Positions 52,397 to 61,689 of a stretch of 64,000 bases of DNA are shown piece by piece. Position 1 is the first letter of the stretch. Each line of letters starts with the position of its first letter. The DNA lies in contig JACIWW010000010.1 in assembly GCA_014360905.1 (NCBI GenBank), positions 32,168 through 96,167 on the forward strand. Direction: 5' to 3'. Made by a program: the position numbers and the translations under genes. The stretch comes from Chloroflexota bacterium. GTDB lineage: Bacteria; Chloroflexota; Anaerolineae; UBA2200. Under the pieces are notes generated by a model. The model ran no database searches, was not told the DNA's origin, and saw only the letters and a list, made by a program, of their open reading frames with translations.

Positions 52397-55300
52397 ATGG
52401 CTGTGGAGGGCAACGTAACTCCCCCAAGAGAGAAATGGCGGCTATGGGTTGCAGAGGCCCGCAGGCGTTTGGAGGGCTTTGGGCAGAGCCAGTATTTTGT
52501 ACCAATATGCCTGGTCCTGATCCTGCTATTGGGAGTTGCTTTTCGCTTCACTGGTGTGAACTGGGATAATTCTCTGCATTTCCATCCCGACGAGCGTCAT
52601 ATCTGGATGGTAGCTATATCCCTCTCGCTGCCCAAGAATCTGGGGGAGTATTTTAACACAGCAGTATCGCCGCTGAATCCTTATAATCGTGGGAGCAGCT
52701 TTGTCTATGGCACACTGCCCTTGTTTCTGACCAAGTGGCTGGGCGAGGTGTTGCACGTAGGTGGCGATCGCATCCACCTTCTGGGACGCGTGTTGGCGGC
52801 CAACTTCGACCTAGTAACTGTACTGCTGATGTTCCTCATTGGGCATAAGCTATACAATACGCGGGTTGGGCTCCTTGCTGCTTTTCTCTCTGCTTGTCTG
52901 GTAATCAATATCCAACAAGCGCATTTCTTCACTATGGACAGCTTCGCTGCTATGTTTGTCGCTTTGACTTTCTATTTCGCCGTATGGGTAGCAGACCGCG
53001 GGTCCTGGCGCGATTTCATCGGAATGGGCATTAGCTATGGCCTGGCTGTTGCTTGTCGTATCAATGTGGCGATCATCGCTATTGTCATAGGCTTAGCTGT
53101 CCTGTGGCGTCTCTACCATCTCTATTTATATCGGTCACCGGTCGTAGTGGTGCAGCCACCTGTCAAAGTTCCAGGCCGCCGACAATGGGAGTTGAACTTT
53201 GGTGGTGTGCGCATTGCTCTGAAGGTGAATTCCCGCGCGAATGAGCACAGTGAACCAAGTGAACACAGCGAGCCGGTTATCGCAGTCCCGGCACAGCAGC
53301 GAGAGCGTACCTGGTTGGATGCAGCCTACAATGTGGCGGTCAAGACGCTAGCATGCGCTATCTGCGCTTTTGTGGCCTTCCGCATTGCGCAACCTTATAC
53401 TTTTCAAGGTCCTGGTTTCTTTGGCTTAAAGTTGTCGGAGAATTGGTTGAGGGACATGCGTAACTGGTCTCCTATCCTCAGTGGCAAGGCAGATTCTTAT
53501 CCCAGCCACCAGTGGGCTGCACGCCCTCCGGTGTTGTATACCTTGACCAATATGGTGCTCTGGCTGGTTGGAGTGCCCATGGGTCTGGCTAGTTGGGCAG
53601 GTTGGGGTTTAGCGTGGTATGAGTTGTTGCACAAACGCTTGCAGCATTTGCTTCCGCTGGCATGGACCACTTTCTCCTTTTTCTACCATTCCACGCAATT
53701 CATCAAAAATCCACGCTATCTAGTACCCTTCTATCCCTTTATGGCTCTGATGGCCGCTTACCTGCTCGTTTACATCTGGGACCATGCACGCTCGGTGCAG
53801 TTTCGTTGGGCCAAGCCTGCGGCTGTTGCGGTTGTGCTCTTCGTAACAGTGGGAACATTTCTGTGGGCCTTTGCTTTCACGCGCATCTATGCTCGACCGC
53901 ATACGTGGGTAACTGCTTCCCGTTGGATCTATGAAAACATTCCCAAGGGCTCGGCTATCACTGGAGAAGCATGGGGGGATTGGTTGCCCTGGGGAGGGGT
54001 GGATGGGCGCAACGGCTTTGCCGATGGCACCTATATTGGTATCGAGATGCATCCCTATGCCGAGGATTCGCCTGAGAAATTGGGCTGGTTTATGGATTGG
54101 TTGAATCAGGCTGACTACATCATCCTCAGCAGCAACCGACTGTATGCTTCTATCCCGCGCTTGCCCATGCGCTATCCCATGACCACACGCTACTACAAAT
54201 ACCTATTCTCTGGCGAGCTGGGATTTGAGTTAATTAAGACAATCACTTCTCGTCCTAATCTAGGCCCCATCGAATTCAGAGATGATGAGGCGGACGAGTC
54301 TTTTACCGTTTATGACCACCCCAAGGTGTTGATTTTCAAGAAGACAGCGAACTATTCGCCGGAAAAGGCACACCAGCTGCTGTCCGAGGGCATTGATTGG
54401 CAAAATATTGCGCGTTTGCTGCCGATTCAAGTCGCTGACTGGAAGAATGGCCTGCAAATGACAGAGGAGGAAAAGGAGATACAGCGCAAAGGCGGCACCT
54501 GGTCTGCGATCTTTAAACGCGATAGTCTCAGCAATGCCCTGCCTGTTTTCTTCTGGCTCCTGTTGGTGGAACTGCTTGGCGTGATTACCCTGCCTCTTGC
54601 TGATGTGATTTTTCACAATCTGGCCGATCGCGGTTACATTCTGTCCAAATCACTGGGCATTTTGCTGCTCACCTGGGTGACCTGGATGTTGGTCAACCTT
54701 GGCCTGACTGGCTACAGCCGCACCGCCATCGGAGTTGCGCTGCTTCTGCTGGCTGCCGGCTCTGCGCTCATCTTCTGGAGGAGGCGGGAGCAACTGCTGT
54801 GCTTCTGGCGGGACAAGGCGAATCAGCGGCTGATTTGGATCAACGAGGGTTTGTTTCTGCTTTTCTTCCTTTTCTTCCTGCTCATTCGCTACGGGAACCC
54901 CGACCTCTGGCATCCTATTATGGGTGGGGAAAAACCGATGGATTTTGCATACCTCAATGCCGTGATCAAGAGCAGCATCTTCCCGCCGTATGATCCATGG
55001 TTTGCGGGAGGATATCTGAACTATTACTACTTTGGCCAGATCGTCTTGGCTACACTAATCAAATTCACTGGCATTGTTCCTTGGGTGGCTTACAACCTGG
55101 CTATTCCTCTCCTGGCGGCTCTGACGGCGATGGGCGCTTTTTGTGTTGTTTACAATCTCACCCTGACCAAACCCAGAGGGGCGAGGTCTGTCAGTTCCAG
55201 AGGGAATCCAAACTCTAGATTAGGCCGTTTGTCGTCGCTCGTCGAAAAATGGTGGCAGCCAGCGCTATTATGGGGATTCTTAGCAGCGCTGTTTGTGGCC

Positions 55301-57130
55301 GTCTTGGGGAATCTGGCCGAAATCGGGGTGCCACTGAAAGCCCTGCACGACATGGGCACGACAACGGTTAAGAGTTCCATCCCTTACCTTACGGATTTGC
55401 TTCGGGTGCTTTCTGGTTTATCGCGTTGGCTGAGTGGCCAGGCCAGACTCGGCATTCGACCCGAATGGCCCTATTGGAATCCCTCGCGGGTGATGCCCAA
55501 TGGGGAGATCAACGAGTTCCCCTTCTTCACCTTCCTATACGCGGATTTGCATGCGCACTTGATCGCTCTGCCCTTCACATTGCTGGCGTTGGGATTGGCT
55601 GTTGCGGTCATCAGGCAGAAAGCACGCAGGAGAACTACGGGGCGTGCACGATTCACTTCCTTGCCCAAGGACATCGAAGAATTGGCACGGCGCACCTGGC
55701 TTGTCCTGTCGCAAAGGGTAGATTGGGGCGAGATGCTGCTTTTGAGTGCGATGGGTCTTGTGGTAGGGGCATTGCGCCCTATTAACTCCTGGGACTATCC
55801 GACCTATTTACTGGTGGTGTGCATCGCGCTTGCCTTGCGCGAATACGAACTGCGGGGACGCATTGACCTGCAGGGATTGTGGGCAGTGGCCTGGCGTGCG
55901 GGTGTGGTGTTGTTCTTGAGCTATGTGTTCTTCTGGCCGTTCCTCTCTCGTTTTACTACAGCCTATGTCAGCTTTGAGCGTTGGAAAGGCCCGCGCACAG
56001 GGTTAGGTGCTTATCTAGCCATCCATGGCCTGTTCCTGTGGGCAACCATGTCCTGGATGGGGGTTGAGTTGTTTGGGCGCGAGGTACGGCAGGGCGCTGC
56101 GCGCATGTTACGGCTCGCTCTGCGTTATTGGGACCGCTTACCACGGCTGTTTGCCTTGTATCAGCGCTTGGTGCGCAAAGGCCGGGAATTCGACACGCTG
56201 GGGTGGGCCGTGATCGTGCCCATGGTGCTGCTTATCGCCTGGCTAGTGAAATCGAAGGAATGGTTCTATATCTTTGTGCTATTGTTGATCTTGGGTACGC
56301 TCATGATCGTTTTGCGTTTGCGCATGGAGCCTAAACGGCGTTTTGTCTGGCTGCTGTTTGGTATAGGACTGGCTCTAAGCCTGGGTGTTGACCTGGTCGT
56401 GCTGCGGGGTGACATTGGACGCATGAACACAGTGTTCAAGTTCTACCTGCAGATTTGGGTGCTCTGGTCCGTTGTCGCGGCAGTAGGCCTGAGCTATCTT
56501 GCAGAACGCCTGCGCACATGGCATCTCAATCGCCGTAATCTATGGTGGGCTGCGTTTGCTTTCCTTTTCTTCCTAGCCTCCCTGTACCCCATTTTCGCAA
56601 CCAAGGCAAAAATCAACGATCGTTTTGACGCGCAGGTAGGACCCACATTGGATGGCATGGCATATATGAAACGCGCAGTGTACAATGATGGCGGCCAGCT
56701 CGTCGAGTTGAAATGGGATTACGAAGCCATCAACTGGCTGCTCGATCATGTGCAGGGTTCCCCGGTCATTGCCGAGGCCAATACGGAACCCCGCGGGCTC
56801 TATCGCTGGGGTTCGCGAGTGGCTATCTATACCGGATTGCCGACCATTATCGGTTGGAGCTGGCATCAGAGGCAGCAACGGTCGGCAATGCCTGGCACCT
56901 GGATTGATACGCGGCTGAATGATGTGCAGAGACTTTACAGTGACCCAGACCCAGGAGTGGCTATGGATATCATACGCAAGTATGAGGTGCGTTACATCTA
57001 CGTGGGCGAGGTGGAACGCATCTACTATCCCGGGCCAGGACTGGACAAGTTCGAGCGCATGCGCGCAGAGGGTTTGCTGGATTTAGCGTATTACAATGAG
57101 CAAGTCAGAATCTATGAGGTGAAGCAGTAA
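52397..57130 (+). CDS. GT39-DUF2298 fusion membrane protein, 1577 aa
   Basis: Residues 1-670 are a GT39 enzyme paralogous to the 43090 gene (NSLHFHPDERHIWMVA near 55-70, QQAHFFTMDSFAAMF, TTRYYKYLFSGELGFELI, ADESFTVYDHPKVLIF). After a short link comes a full DUF2298 module (about 710-1577): YYYFGQIVLATL near 875, LYADLHAHLIALPF near 1050, INSWDYPTYLL near 1130, GRMNTVFKFYLQIW near 1340, and a soluble C-terminal domain. This makes over 20 TM helices. ATG 52397 has AAGGAG 6 bases upstream and is chosen over ATG 52376. An EHSEP tandem repeat lies near residue 284. DUF2298 proteins are themselves GT-C-like, so this may join two transferases. Confidence 0.87.
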   Translation: MAVEGNVTPPREKWRLWVAEARRRLEGFGQSQYFVPICLVLILLLGVAFRFTGVNWDNSLHFHPDERHIWMVAISLSLPKNLGEYFNTAVSPLNPYNRGSSFVYGTLPLFLTKWLGEVLHVGGDRIHLLGRVLAANFDLVTVLLMFLIGHKLYNTRVGLLAAFLSACLVINIQQAHFFTMDSFAAMFVALTFYFAVWVADRGSWRDFIGMGISYGLAVACRINVAIIAIVIGLAVLWRLYHLYLYRSPVVVVQPPVKVPGRRQWELNFGGVRIALKVNSRANEHSEPSEHSEPVIAVPAQQRERTWLDAAYNVAVKTLACAICAFVAFRIAQPYTFQGPGFFGLKLSENWLRDMRNWSPILSGKADSYPSHQWAARPPVLYTLTNMVLWLVGVPMGLASWAGWGLAWYELLHKRLQHLLPLAWTTFSFFYHSTQFIKNPRYLVPFYPFMALMAAYLLVYIWDHARSVQFRWAKPAAVAVVLFVTVGTFLWAFAFTRIYARPHTWVTASRWIYENIPKGSAITGEAWGDWLPWGGVDGRNGFADGTYIGIEMHPYAEDSPEKLGWFMDWLNQADYIILSSNRLYASIPRLPMRYPMTTRYYKYLFSGELGFELIKTITSRPNLGPIEFRDDEADESFTVYDHPKVLIFKKTANYSPEKAHQLLSEGIDWQNIARLLPIQVADWKNGLQMTEEEKEIQRKGGTWSAIFKRDSLSNALPVFFWLLLVELLGVITLPLADVIFHNLADRGYILSKSLGILLLTWVTWMLVNLGLTGYSRTAIGVALLLLAAGSALIFWRRREQLLCFWRDKANQRLIWINEGLFLLFFLFFLLIRYGNPDLWHPIMGGEKPMDFAYLNAVIKSSIFPPYDPWFAGGYLNYYYFGQIVLATLIKFTGIVPWVAYNLAIPLLAALTAMGAFCVVYNLTLTKPRGARSVSSRGNPNSRLGRLSSLVEKWWQPALLWGFLAALFVAVLGNLAEIGVPLKALHDMGTTTVKSSIPYLTDLLRVLSGLSRWLSGQARLGIRPEWPYWNPSRVMPNGEINEFPFFTFLYADLHAHLIALPFTLLALGLAVAVIRQKARRRTTGRARFTSLPKDIEELARRTWLVLSQRVDWGEMLLLSAMGLVVGALRPINSWDYPTYLLVVCIALALREYELRGRIDLQGLWAVAWRAGVVLFLSYVFFWPFLSRFTTAYVSFERWKGPRTGLGAYLAIHGLFLWATMSWMGVELFGREVRQGAARMLRLALRYWDRLPRLFALYQRLVRKGREFDTLGWAVIVPMVLLIAWLVKSKEWFYIFVLLLILGTLMIVLRLRMEPKRRFVWLLFGIGLALSLGVDLVVLRGDIGRMNTVFKFYLQIWVLWSVVAAVGLSYLAERLRTWHLNRRNLWWAAFAFLFFLASLYPIFATKAKINDRFDAQVGPTLDGMAYMKRAVYNDGGQLVELKWDYEAINWLLDHVQGSPVIAEANTEPRGLYRWGSRVAIYTGLPTIIGWSWHQRQQRSAMPGTWIDTRLNDVQRLYSDPDPGVAMDIIRKYEVRYIYVGEVERIYYPGPGLDKFERMRAEGLLDLAYYNEQVRIYEVKQ

Positions 57131-57132
57131 TA

Positions 57133-57220
57133 CGTGATAAGTGATGAGTAATGAGTGACGAGCGAGAAATAAGGAATGACTCGGTACTTATCACTCGTTA
57201 CTGATAACTCGTCGCTCATC
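57133..57220. repeat. inverted pair of the GTGATGAGTAATGAGTGA-type repeat
   Basis: CGTGATAAGTGATGAGTAAT then GAGTGACGAGCGA (57133-57165) is mirrored by ACTTATCACTCGTTACTGAT then AACTCGTCGCTCATC (57186-57220), forming a long imperfect stem between the two DUF2298 genes. The downstream gene's AGGAGG follows it directly. Confidence 0.6.
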
Positions 57221-57231
57221 AGGAGGATATC

Positions 57232-59823
57232 ATGTTGGCGGTTTTGAGCTGGTGGCTGATTATGGAAGTGATTGGGCTGCTCGCACTGCCCATTACGCTG
57301 CGCCTTTTCCGTCATCTCCCGGAACGAGGGTATGCCTTCGCGCGCCCTCTAGGCTTGTTGCTGACAGGCTATCTGCTGTGGATTGGATGTTCCTTTGGTT
57401 TTTTACATAACACTCGCACTGCGATCTTGTTCACGTTGCTGCTCGTGGGGCTGGCATCGTTCTTGATTCTACGCCGTGACCGCCAGGACATGGCAAAGTT
57501 TTTGCGTCAAAACTGGCGCTTATTCCTGGCTACAGAACTCGTTTTTGCCGTAGCTTTCTTCGGATGGGTTCTGGTGCGAGCTTACAATCCGGAGATAGCA
57601 GCGACTGAAAAGCCGATGGAGATTGCTTTTCTCAATGCCATCCTACGCAGCGAGCGGTTCCCACCCCACGATCCGTGGCTTTCTGGCTTTGCCATCAGTT
57701 ACTACTACTTTGGTTACTTGCTGATGGCTTTGCTGACCAAGTTATCAGGCGTTGCGGCTAGCATTGCTTTCAACCTCGCCATTGCGTTGCTCTTCGCCCT
57801 TACGGCCACAGGTTCCTTCAGTCTGGTCTACAACCTGGTAGCGACGGATAAAGGACAGCGGGCAAAGGAAAGCATATCCTCTTTGTTATGGGCGCTGCTG
57901 GGACCACTGTTCATGGTGGTCATTGGGAACCTGGAGGGCATTTTCGAGGTTCTGCATACGCGGGGACTTGGCTCGCCGTCATTTTGGAAATGGCTGGACG
58001 TCAATGGCCTGATGGAGGCACCGATAAACAATCGCTGGATTCCCACCGACATGTGGTGGTGGTGGCGAGCTTCCCGTGTCGTGAATGACCGCGATTTGTA
58101 TGGCAACCACATGGAGGTAATTGATGAGTTCCCCCAATTCAGCTTCCTGCTGGGGGACATGCATCCACACGTGTTGGCTTTGCCCTTTGTCCTGCTGGCT
58201 ATGGCTCTGGCACTCAACTTGCTATTGGGAGCCAGGGATTGGATCAAAACAGAGAGCAGGGAACGGGCAGCAAGGGGTAGGAAACGGAAGGAGGGAAGCA
58301 GCAAGCAGAGTGCAGATGACCCGGAGCGCAGCTCGAAGCGCGAGACATCTGCCTTGCAACGCCCGTTATTTGCCTTGCGCGACTCTTTGCTCTTCTTGTG
58401 GCAGACTCGTGCTTTTGATTTGGTGCTCGCGGGTTTTTGCCTAGGCGCATTAGGTTTTTTGAACACGTGGGATTTTCCGATTCATCTTGTAGCAGTCTTA
58501 GGAGCATTCTTCATTGGACAGCGCTTTCATCAGTGCGCGCGATGGCTGGTATCAACCGTGGCATTTGCTTTGTCTCTGATAGTGCCAGCCGTCTTGCTCT
58601 ATTTGCCTTTTTACCTGGGCTTTCAATCACAGGCAGGGGGTGTTCTACCCGTGTTGTTCAATGTCACACGGGTACACCAGTATCTGCTGATGTTCGGTCT
58701 GTTTGTCTTCGTCATTGGAACTCTCATTGTGCTACAGGTGGTCAGAACCGTGAAGTCCTTGCCCGCTGAGGAGCGGCGTAGATTCCCATTCGATTTCTTG
58801 AACTGGTTCCTGTGGCTAGTGGTAGGACCGTTGTTGTTAATTGTATTGGCTGTTCTCTCCGTTATGCTCACTCCGGCGGGCAAGCAGTTCCTGCAAGGCG
58901 TGCTGGCCGATGAGCGGGTAAAGGCACTGATAGGAAGCACGGGTGTGATGGGGTTGTTGCGCCAGGCCGTTTGGATGCGTTTGACCAACCCATGGACGTT
59001 TTTGCTCCTGGCGGTCCTGATCGCAGCGCTGCTCTACCTCGTTCAGCGCTCTTGGCAGGGTGAGTCTAGTCGTTCAGAAAGGGCTCTGTTATTTGTCTAT
59101 CTGGTTGCAGGGATTGGCTTTTTGCTCACTCTGGCCGTGGAATTCGTGTACTTGCGCGATTCGTTCGGCACACGCATGAACACAGTGTTCAAATTCTACT
59201 ACCAGGCCTGGGTGATGATGGCGATTGCTGCAGCCTATGGTAGTTACTACATTCTTGGGCGTGCAAAGCCATCCTTGCTGGCAAACCCAGCCCTGCGTGG
59301 TTTCTGGCTAGTTGCCTTCGTTGTGCTGGTATTGGTGGGAATGGTCTATCCATTGTTGGGCATTCCCAATAAGACAGGAGGTTTCCGAGGCAAACCTACG
59401 CTCGATGGCATGGCCTTTCTGCAGAATGCCCGCCTCGATGATTATGCCGCTATCAAGTGGTTGCAATCCAATGTGCGGGGTGTGGCGTATATTGTTGAAT
59501 CCACGGGCGGCTCCTATACGGAGACAGCCTGGGTTTCCGCCTTTACTGGCTTGCCAACCATCCTTGGCTGGGATTTTCATGAGCATCAATGGCGAGGTAA
59601 CTCGATAGAAGCCAATAAGCGCCGGCCCGATATTGAGCAGATATACCGGAGCACGGATGTCAAGCAGGTCTTGTCCCTGTTGGAGCAATACAATGTGCGC
59701 TATGTCTATTTGGGGCCGGTGGAAACGAGCAAATACAACTTGCCTCCCAACACCGCGGAACGATTTGCGCGCTTTTTGGAGAAGGTCTATGAGGTAGGTA
59801 ACGTCCGCATCTACCGACGTTGA
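57232..59823 (+). CDS. DUF2298 family membrane protein
   Basis: The 863-residue protein is a stand-alone version of the C-terminal half of the preceding fusion: YYYFGYLLMALLTKLSG near 158, LGDMHPHVLALPF near 306, LNTWDFPIHLV near 410 and RMNTVFKFYYQAWVMM near 648. The C-terminal soluble part has TETAWVSAFTGLPTILGWDFHEHQWRG. About 16 TM helices are expected. A basic low-complexity insert (residues about 345-380, rich in Arg, Lys, Ser) interrupts a TM-connecting loop. ATG 57232 follows AGGAGG by 5 bases. Function unproven; probably polyprenyl-sugar-dependent transfer. Confidence 0.87.
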   Translation: MLAVLSWWLIMEVIGLLALPITLRLFRHLPERGYAFARPLGLLLTGYLLWIGCSFGFLHNTRTAILFTLLLVGLASFLILRRDRQDMAKFLRQNWRLFLATELVFAVAFFGWVLVRAYNPEIAATEKPMEIAFLNAILRSERFPPHDPWLSGFAISYYYFGYLLMALLTKLSGVAASIAFNLAIALLFALTATGSFSLVYNLVATDKGQRAKESISSLLWALLGPLFMVVIGNLEGIFEVLHTRGLGSPSFWKWLDVNGLMEAPINNRWIPTDMWWWWRASRVVNDRDLYGNHMEVIDEFPQFSFLLGDMHPHVLALPFVLLAMALALNLLLGARDWIKTESRERAARGRKRKEGSSKQSADDPERSSKRETSALQRPLFALRDSLLFLWQTRAFDLVLAGFCLGALGFLNTWDFPIHLVAVLGAFFIGQRFHQCARWLVSTVAFALSLIVPAVLLYLPFYLGFQSQAGGVLPVLFNVTRVHQYLLMFGLFVFVIGTLIVLQVVRTVKSLPAEERRRFPFDFLNWFLWLVVGPLLLIVLAVLSVMLTPAGKQFLQGVLADERVKALIGSTGVMGLLRQAVWMRLTNPWTFLLLAVLIAALLYLVQRSWQGESSRSERALLFVYLVAGIGFLLTLAVEFVYLRDSFGTRMNTVFKFYYQAWVMMAIAAAYGSYYILGRAKPSLLANPALRGFWLVAFVVLVLVGMVYPLLGIPNKTGGFRGKPTLDGMAFLQNARLDDYAAIKWLQSNVRGVAYIVESTGGSYTETAWVSAFTGLPTILGWDFHEHQWRGNSIEANKRRPDIEQIYRSTDVKQVLSLLEQYNVRYVYLGPVETSKYNLPPNTAERFARFLEKVYEVGNVRIYRR

Positions 59824-59896
59824 TTGCGGCAGGCACGTAGATTGCAGGGTTAGGTGCTGCCAAACGATGTGAAGCTTTAGAAACAGGGGTACATGG

Positions 59897-61642
59897 ATGA
59901 CGGAAACGACTAGCGAGCGAGCGGATAAATGGTCTGTGTTGACCGTAGAAGTGGGCCTCTACGGTCTGATTTTGGCACTAGCGCTGGCATTGCGCCTCTT
60001 TGCTTTGGGGCGCTGGCCATTGCTGGAGCAGGAAGCAGCGCTGACTCTGGCTGCTTGGCGGTTTGCACGAGGTCTTCCAGCCTCCCTGCGTGGGCACAGT
60101 CCTTTGCTCTTCCATCTGAATGCGCTGCTGTTTTTCCTCACGGGTGGCAGCGATAGCCAAGCACGTCTGTGGTGTGTTCTGTTTGGTTCGCTGCTTGTGC
60201 TCTTGCCATATGGACTGCGCCGCTATCTGGGCCGCATAGGTGCTCTAGCCAGTGCTTTGTTGTTGGCCATTTCCCCTAGCTTTACCTATTTCTCCAGAGC
60301 GGTGGAGGGCAGTGTAATCGCTGCTTTTGCTGCGCTGGGTCTGCTTGTCGTTTTCATGGGCTATCTGGAAGAACGACGAACATGGCATATCCCGGCAGCA
60401 GTCGTTTTGGTGATGTTGGCTCTTCTGGCTGGCCCTTTGTCCTATACGGTGCTCACTCTGTGGCTCACGTTTCCCATCTTCTTACGCATTCGGGCCAGGT
60501 TTACTAAGGACAGGCTTCTCGATGAAGTACGTCAGGTCTGGCGCGATGCATTTGCGGATTCATCTCCTTGGCGCTGGGCGCTGACCTTGGCTGCCTTGCT
60601 TTTTCTCGTTTTTGGCCTGGCCTTTCTATACAATCCCTTGGGATTACAGTTGACTCTAGACCAGTTGGGCCAGTGGCTTGGCGGCTTCGTTTTCCTGGGA
60701 CAATCTCCGTGGTACCGCGCTTTGCTATTGCTGTTCTTTTACGAAAGCCTCGCACTGTTCTGTGGACTGGCTGGGTTTCTCTTGGAGCGGAAACGTTGTG
60801 ATACTTTCACCCTTCTGTTGCGCTACTGGGTGGTCTTTGCTCTCCTGTTCACCATTGTGCCTGGGTATCGTCCGCCGAATAGTGTGTTGCTGGTCCTATT
60901 GCCGTTCGTCTTAGCTGCAGGCCAGGCTATCGAAAGGACATGGCGTGGATTGCAGGTGGCCATGAAAGAGCCCGTGTTTTGGGTATTGGTAGCACTCAGC
61001 ATGGTGATCTCGGCTGCAGTCTTCATGCAGCTCGTGAGCTATTTGACTGTAGCCGTATCCGTTTATCTGCTGCGTATTGCTGCCTTGGTGATATTCATGG
61101 TTTCTGCCTACGCTCTGTTCTGGAGCATGGCTGGGTCTGAGATTCCACTGCGCGCAGCGAGTCTTTCGTTGCTATTGTTGTTGTTCTTGATGCTGGTGCG
61201 CACAGGGGTGCGCTTGAACTATATCCAGGCACGCGACCCACGCGAGCCCATAGTGGGTACGACGACCTCGCCTGAGATACTGGAACTGGCTGAGCAAGCT
61301 GCTGAGATGTCCAGCCATCTCGAGGGCGATCCGCGCGCCATGAACTGGCTAGTGGATGAGCGCCTGGAGATTCCCTTGGGCTGGTACTTGCGCGACTTTG
61401 AGCAGGTGAGTTATAGCAGCAGGATGCCCGCGGAGCTAGAAGGTGCAGGGGTGATCTTGCCAGTTGGAGCATCAGCCCCGGCAAAGTACATTGGTTTGCA
61501 CTTTGGGCTGCGCTCGGCTTGGCTCGGTGGGAAATATCCACTGCTTGAGTGGCTACGTTGGTGGATAGGATTGAGATCAGCACTGGCTGCGCCACAGACA
61601 GAGGAGGTTGTGCTCTGGGTCAGGGGTACGACCGCGAAGTGA
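59897..61642 (+). CDS. GT39-like membrane protein
   Basis: The 581-residue protein has about twelve TM helices and a GT-C-like first loop, LRLFALGRWPLLEQEAALTLAAWRFARGLPAS, where the usual Asp/Glu pair (DE) is replaced by EQEA. SPSFTYFSRAVEGSVIAAFAAL follows. The C-terminal soluble region is short (about 130 residues) and has PRAMNWLVDERLEIPLGWYLRDF. It is distantly related to the other GT39 genes and to the Agl23-like gene that follows; the altered acidic motif makes its activity uncertain. ATG 59897 has AGGGG upstream. Confidence 0.78.
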   Translation: MTETTSERADKWSVLTVEVGLYGLILALALALRLFALGRWPLLEQEAALTLAAWRFARGLPASLRGHSPLLFHLNALLFFLTGGSDSQARLWCVLFGSLLVLLPYGLRRYLGRIGALASALLLAISPSFTYFSRAVEGSVIAAFAALGLLVVFMGYLEERRTWHIPAAVVLVMLALLAGPLSYTVLTLWLTFPIFLRIRARFTKDRLLDEVRQVWRDAFADSSPWRWALTLAALLFLVFGLAFLYNPLGLQLTLDQLGQWLGGFVFLGQSPWYRALLLLFFYESLALFCGLAGFLLERKRCDTFTLLLRYWVVFALLFTIVPGYRPPNSVLLVLLPFVLAAGQAIERTWRGLQVAMKEPVFWVLVALSMVISAAVFMQLVSYLTVAVSVYLLRIAALVIFMVSAYALFWSMAGSEIPLRAASLSLLLLLFLMLVRTGVRLNYIQARDPREPIVGTTTSPEILELAEQAAEMSSHLEGDPRAMNWLVDERLEIPLGWYLRDFEQVSYSSRMPAELEGAGVILPVGASAPAKYIGLHFGLRSAWLGGKYPLLEWLRWWIGLRSALAAPQTEEVVLWVRGTTAK

Positions 61643-61689
61643 TGAATGAGAGGTGATGAGGAGTAATGAGTGAGGAGTGATGAGTAAGG
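61639..61689. repeat. third copy of the GTGATGAGTAATGAGTGA-type repeat
   Basis: GTGATGAATGAGAGGTGATG followed by AGGAGTAATGAGTGAGGAGT and GATGAGTAAGG spans the gap between two genes. It provides the purine-rich RBS (GAGGAG) and the ATG (61680) of the Agl23-like gene. Confidence 0.6.

Noticed and set aside
57133..57220. Possible CRISPR-like or tandem repeat array
   Set aside because: Units are irregular, without constant-length spacers, and no cas gene is in the window; treated as a junction repeat.
57828..58466. 212-codon minus-strand open frame
   Set aside because: Antisense to the DUF2298 gene; the basic Ser-rich product mirrors the low-complexity insert on the other strand.
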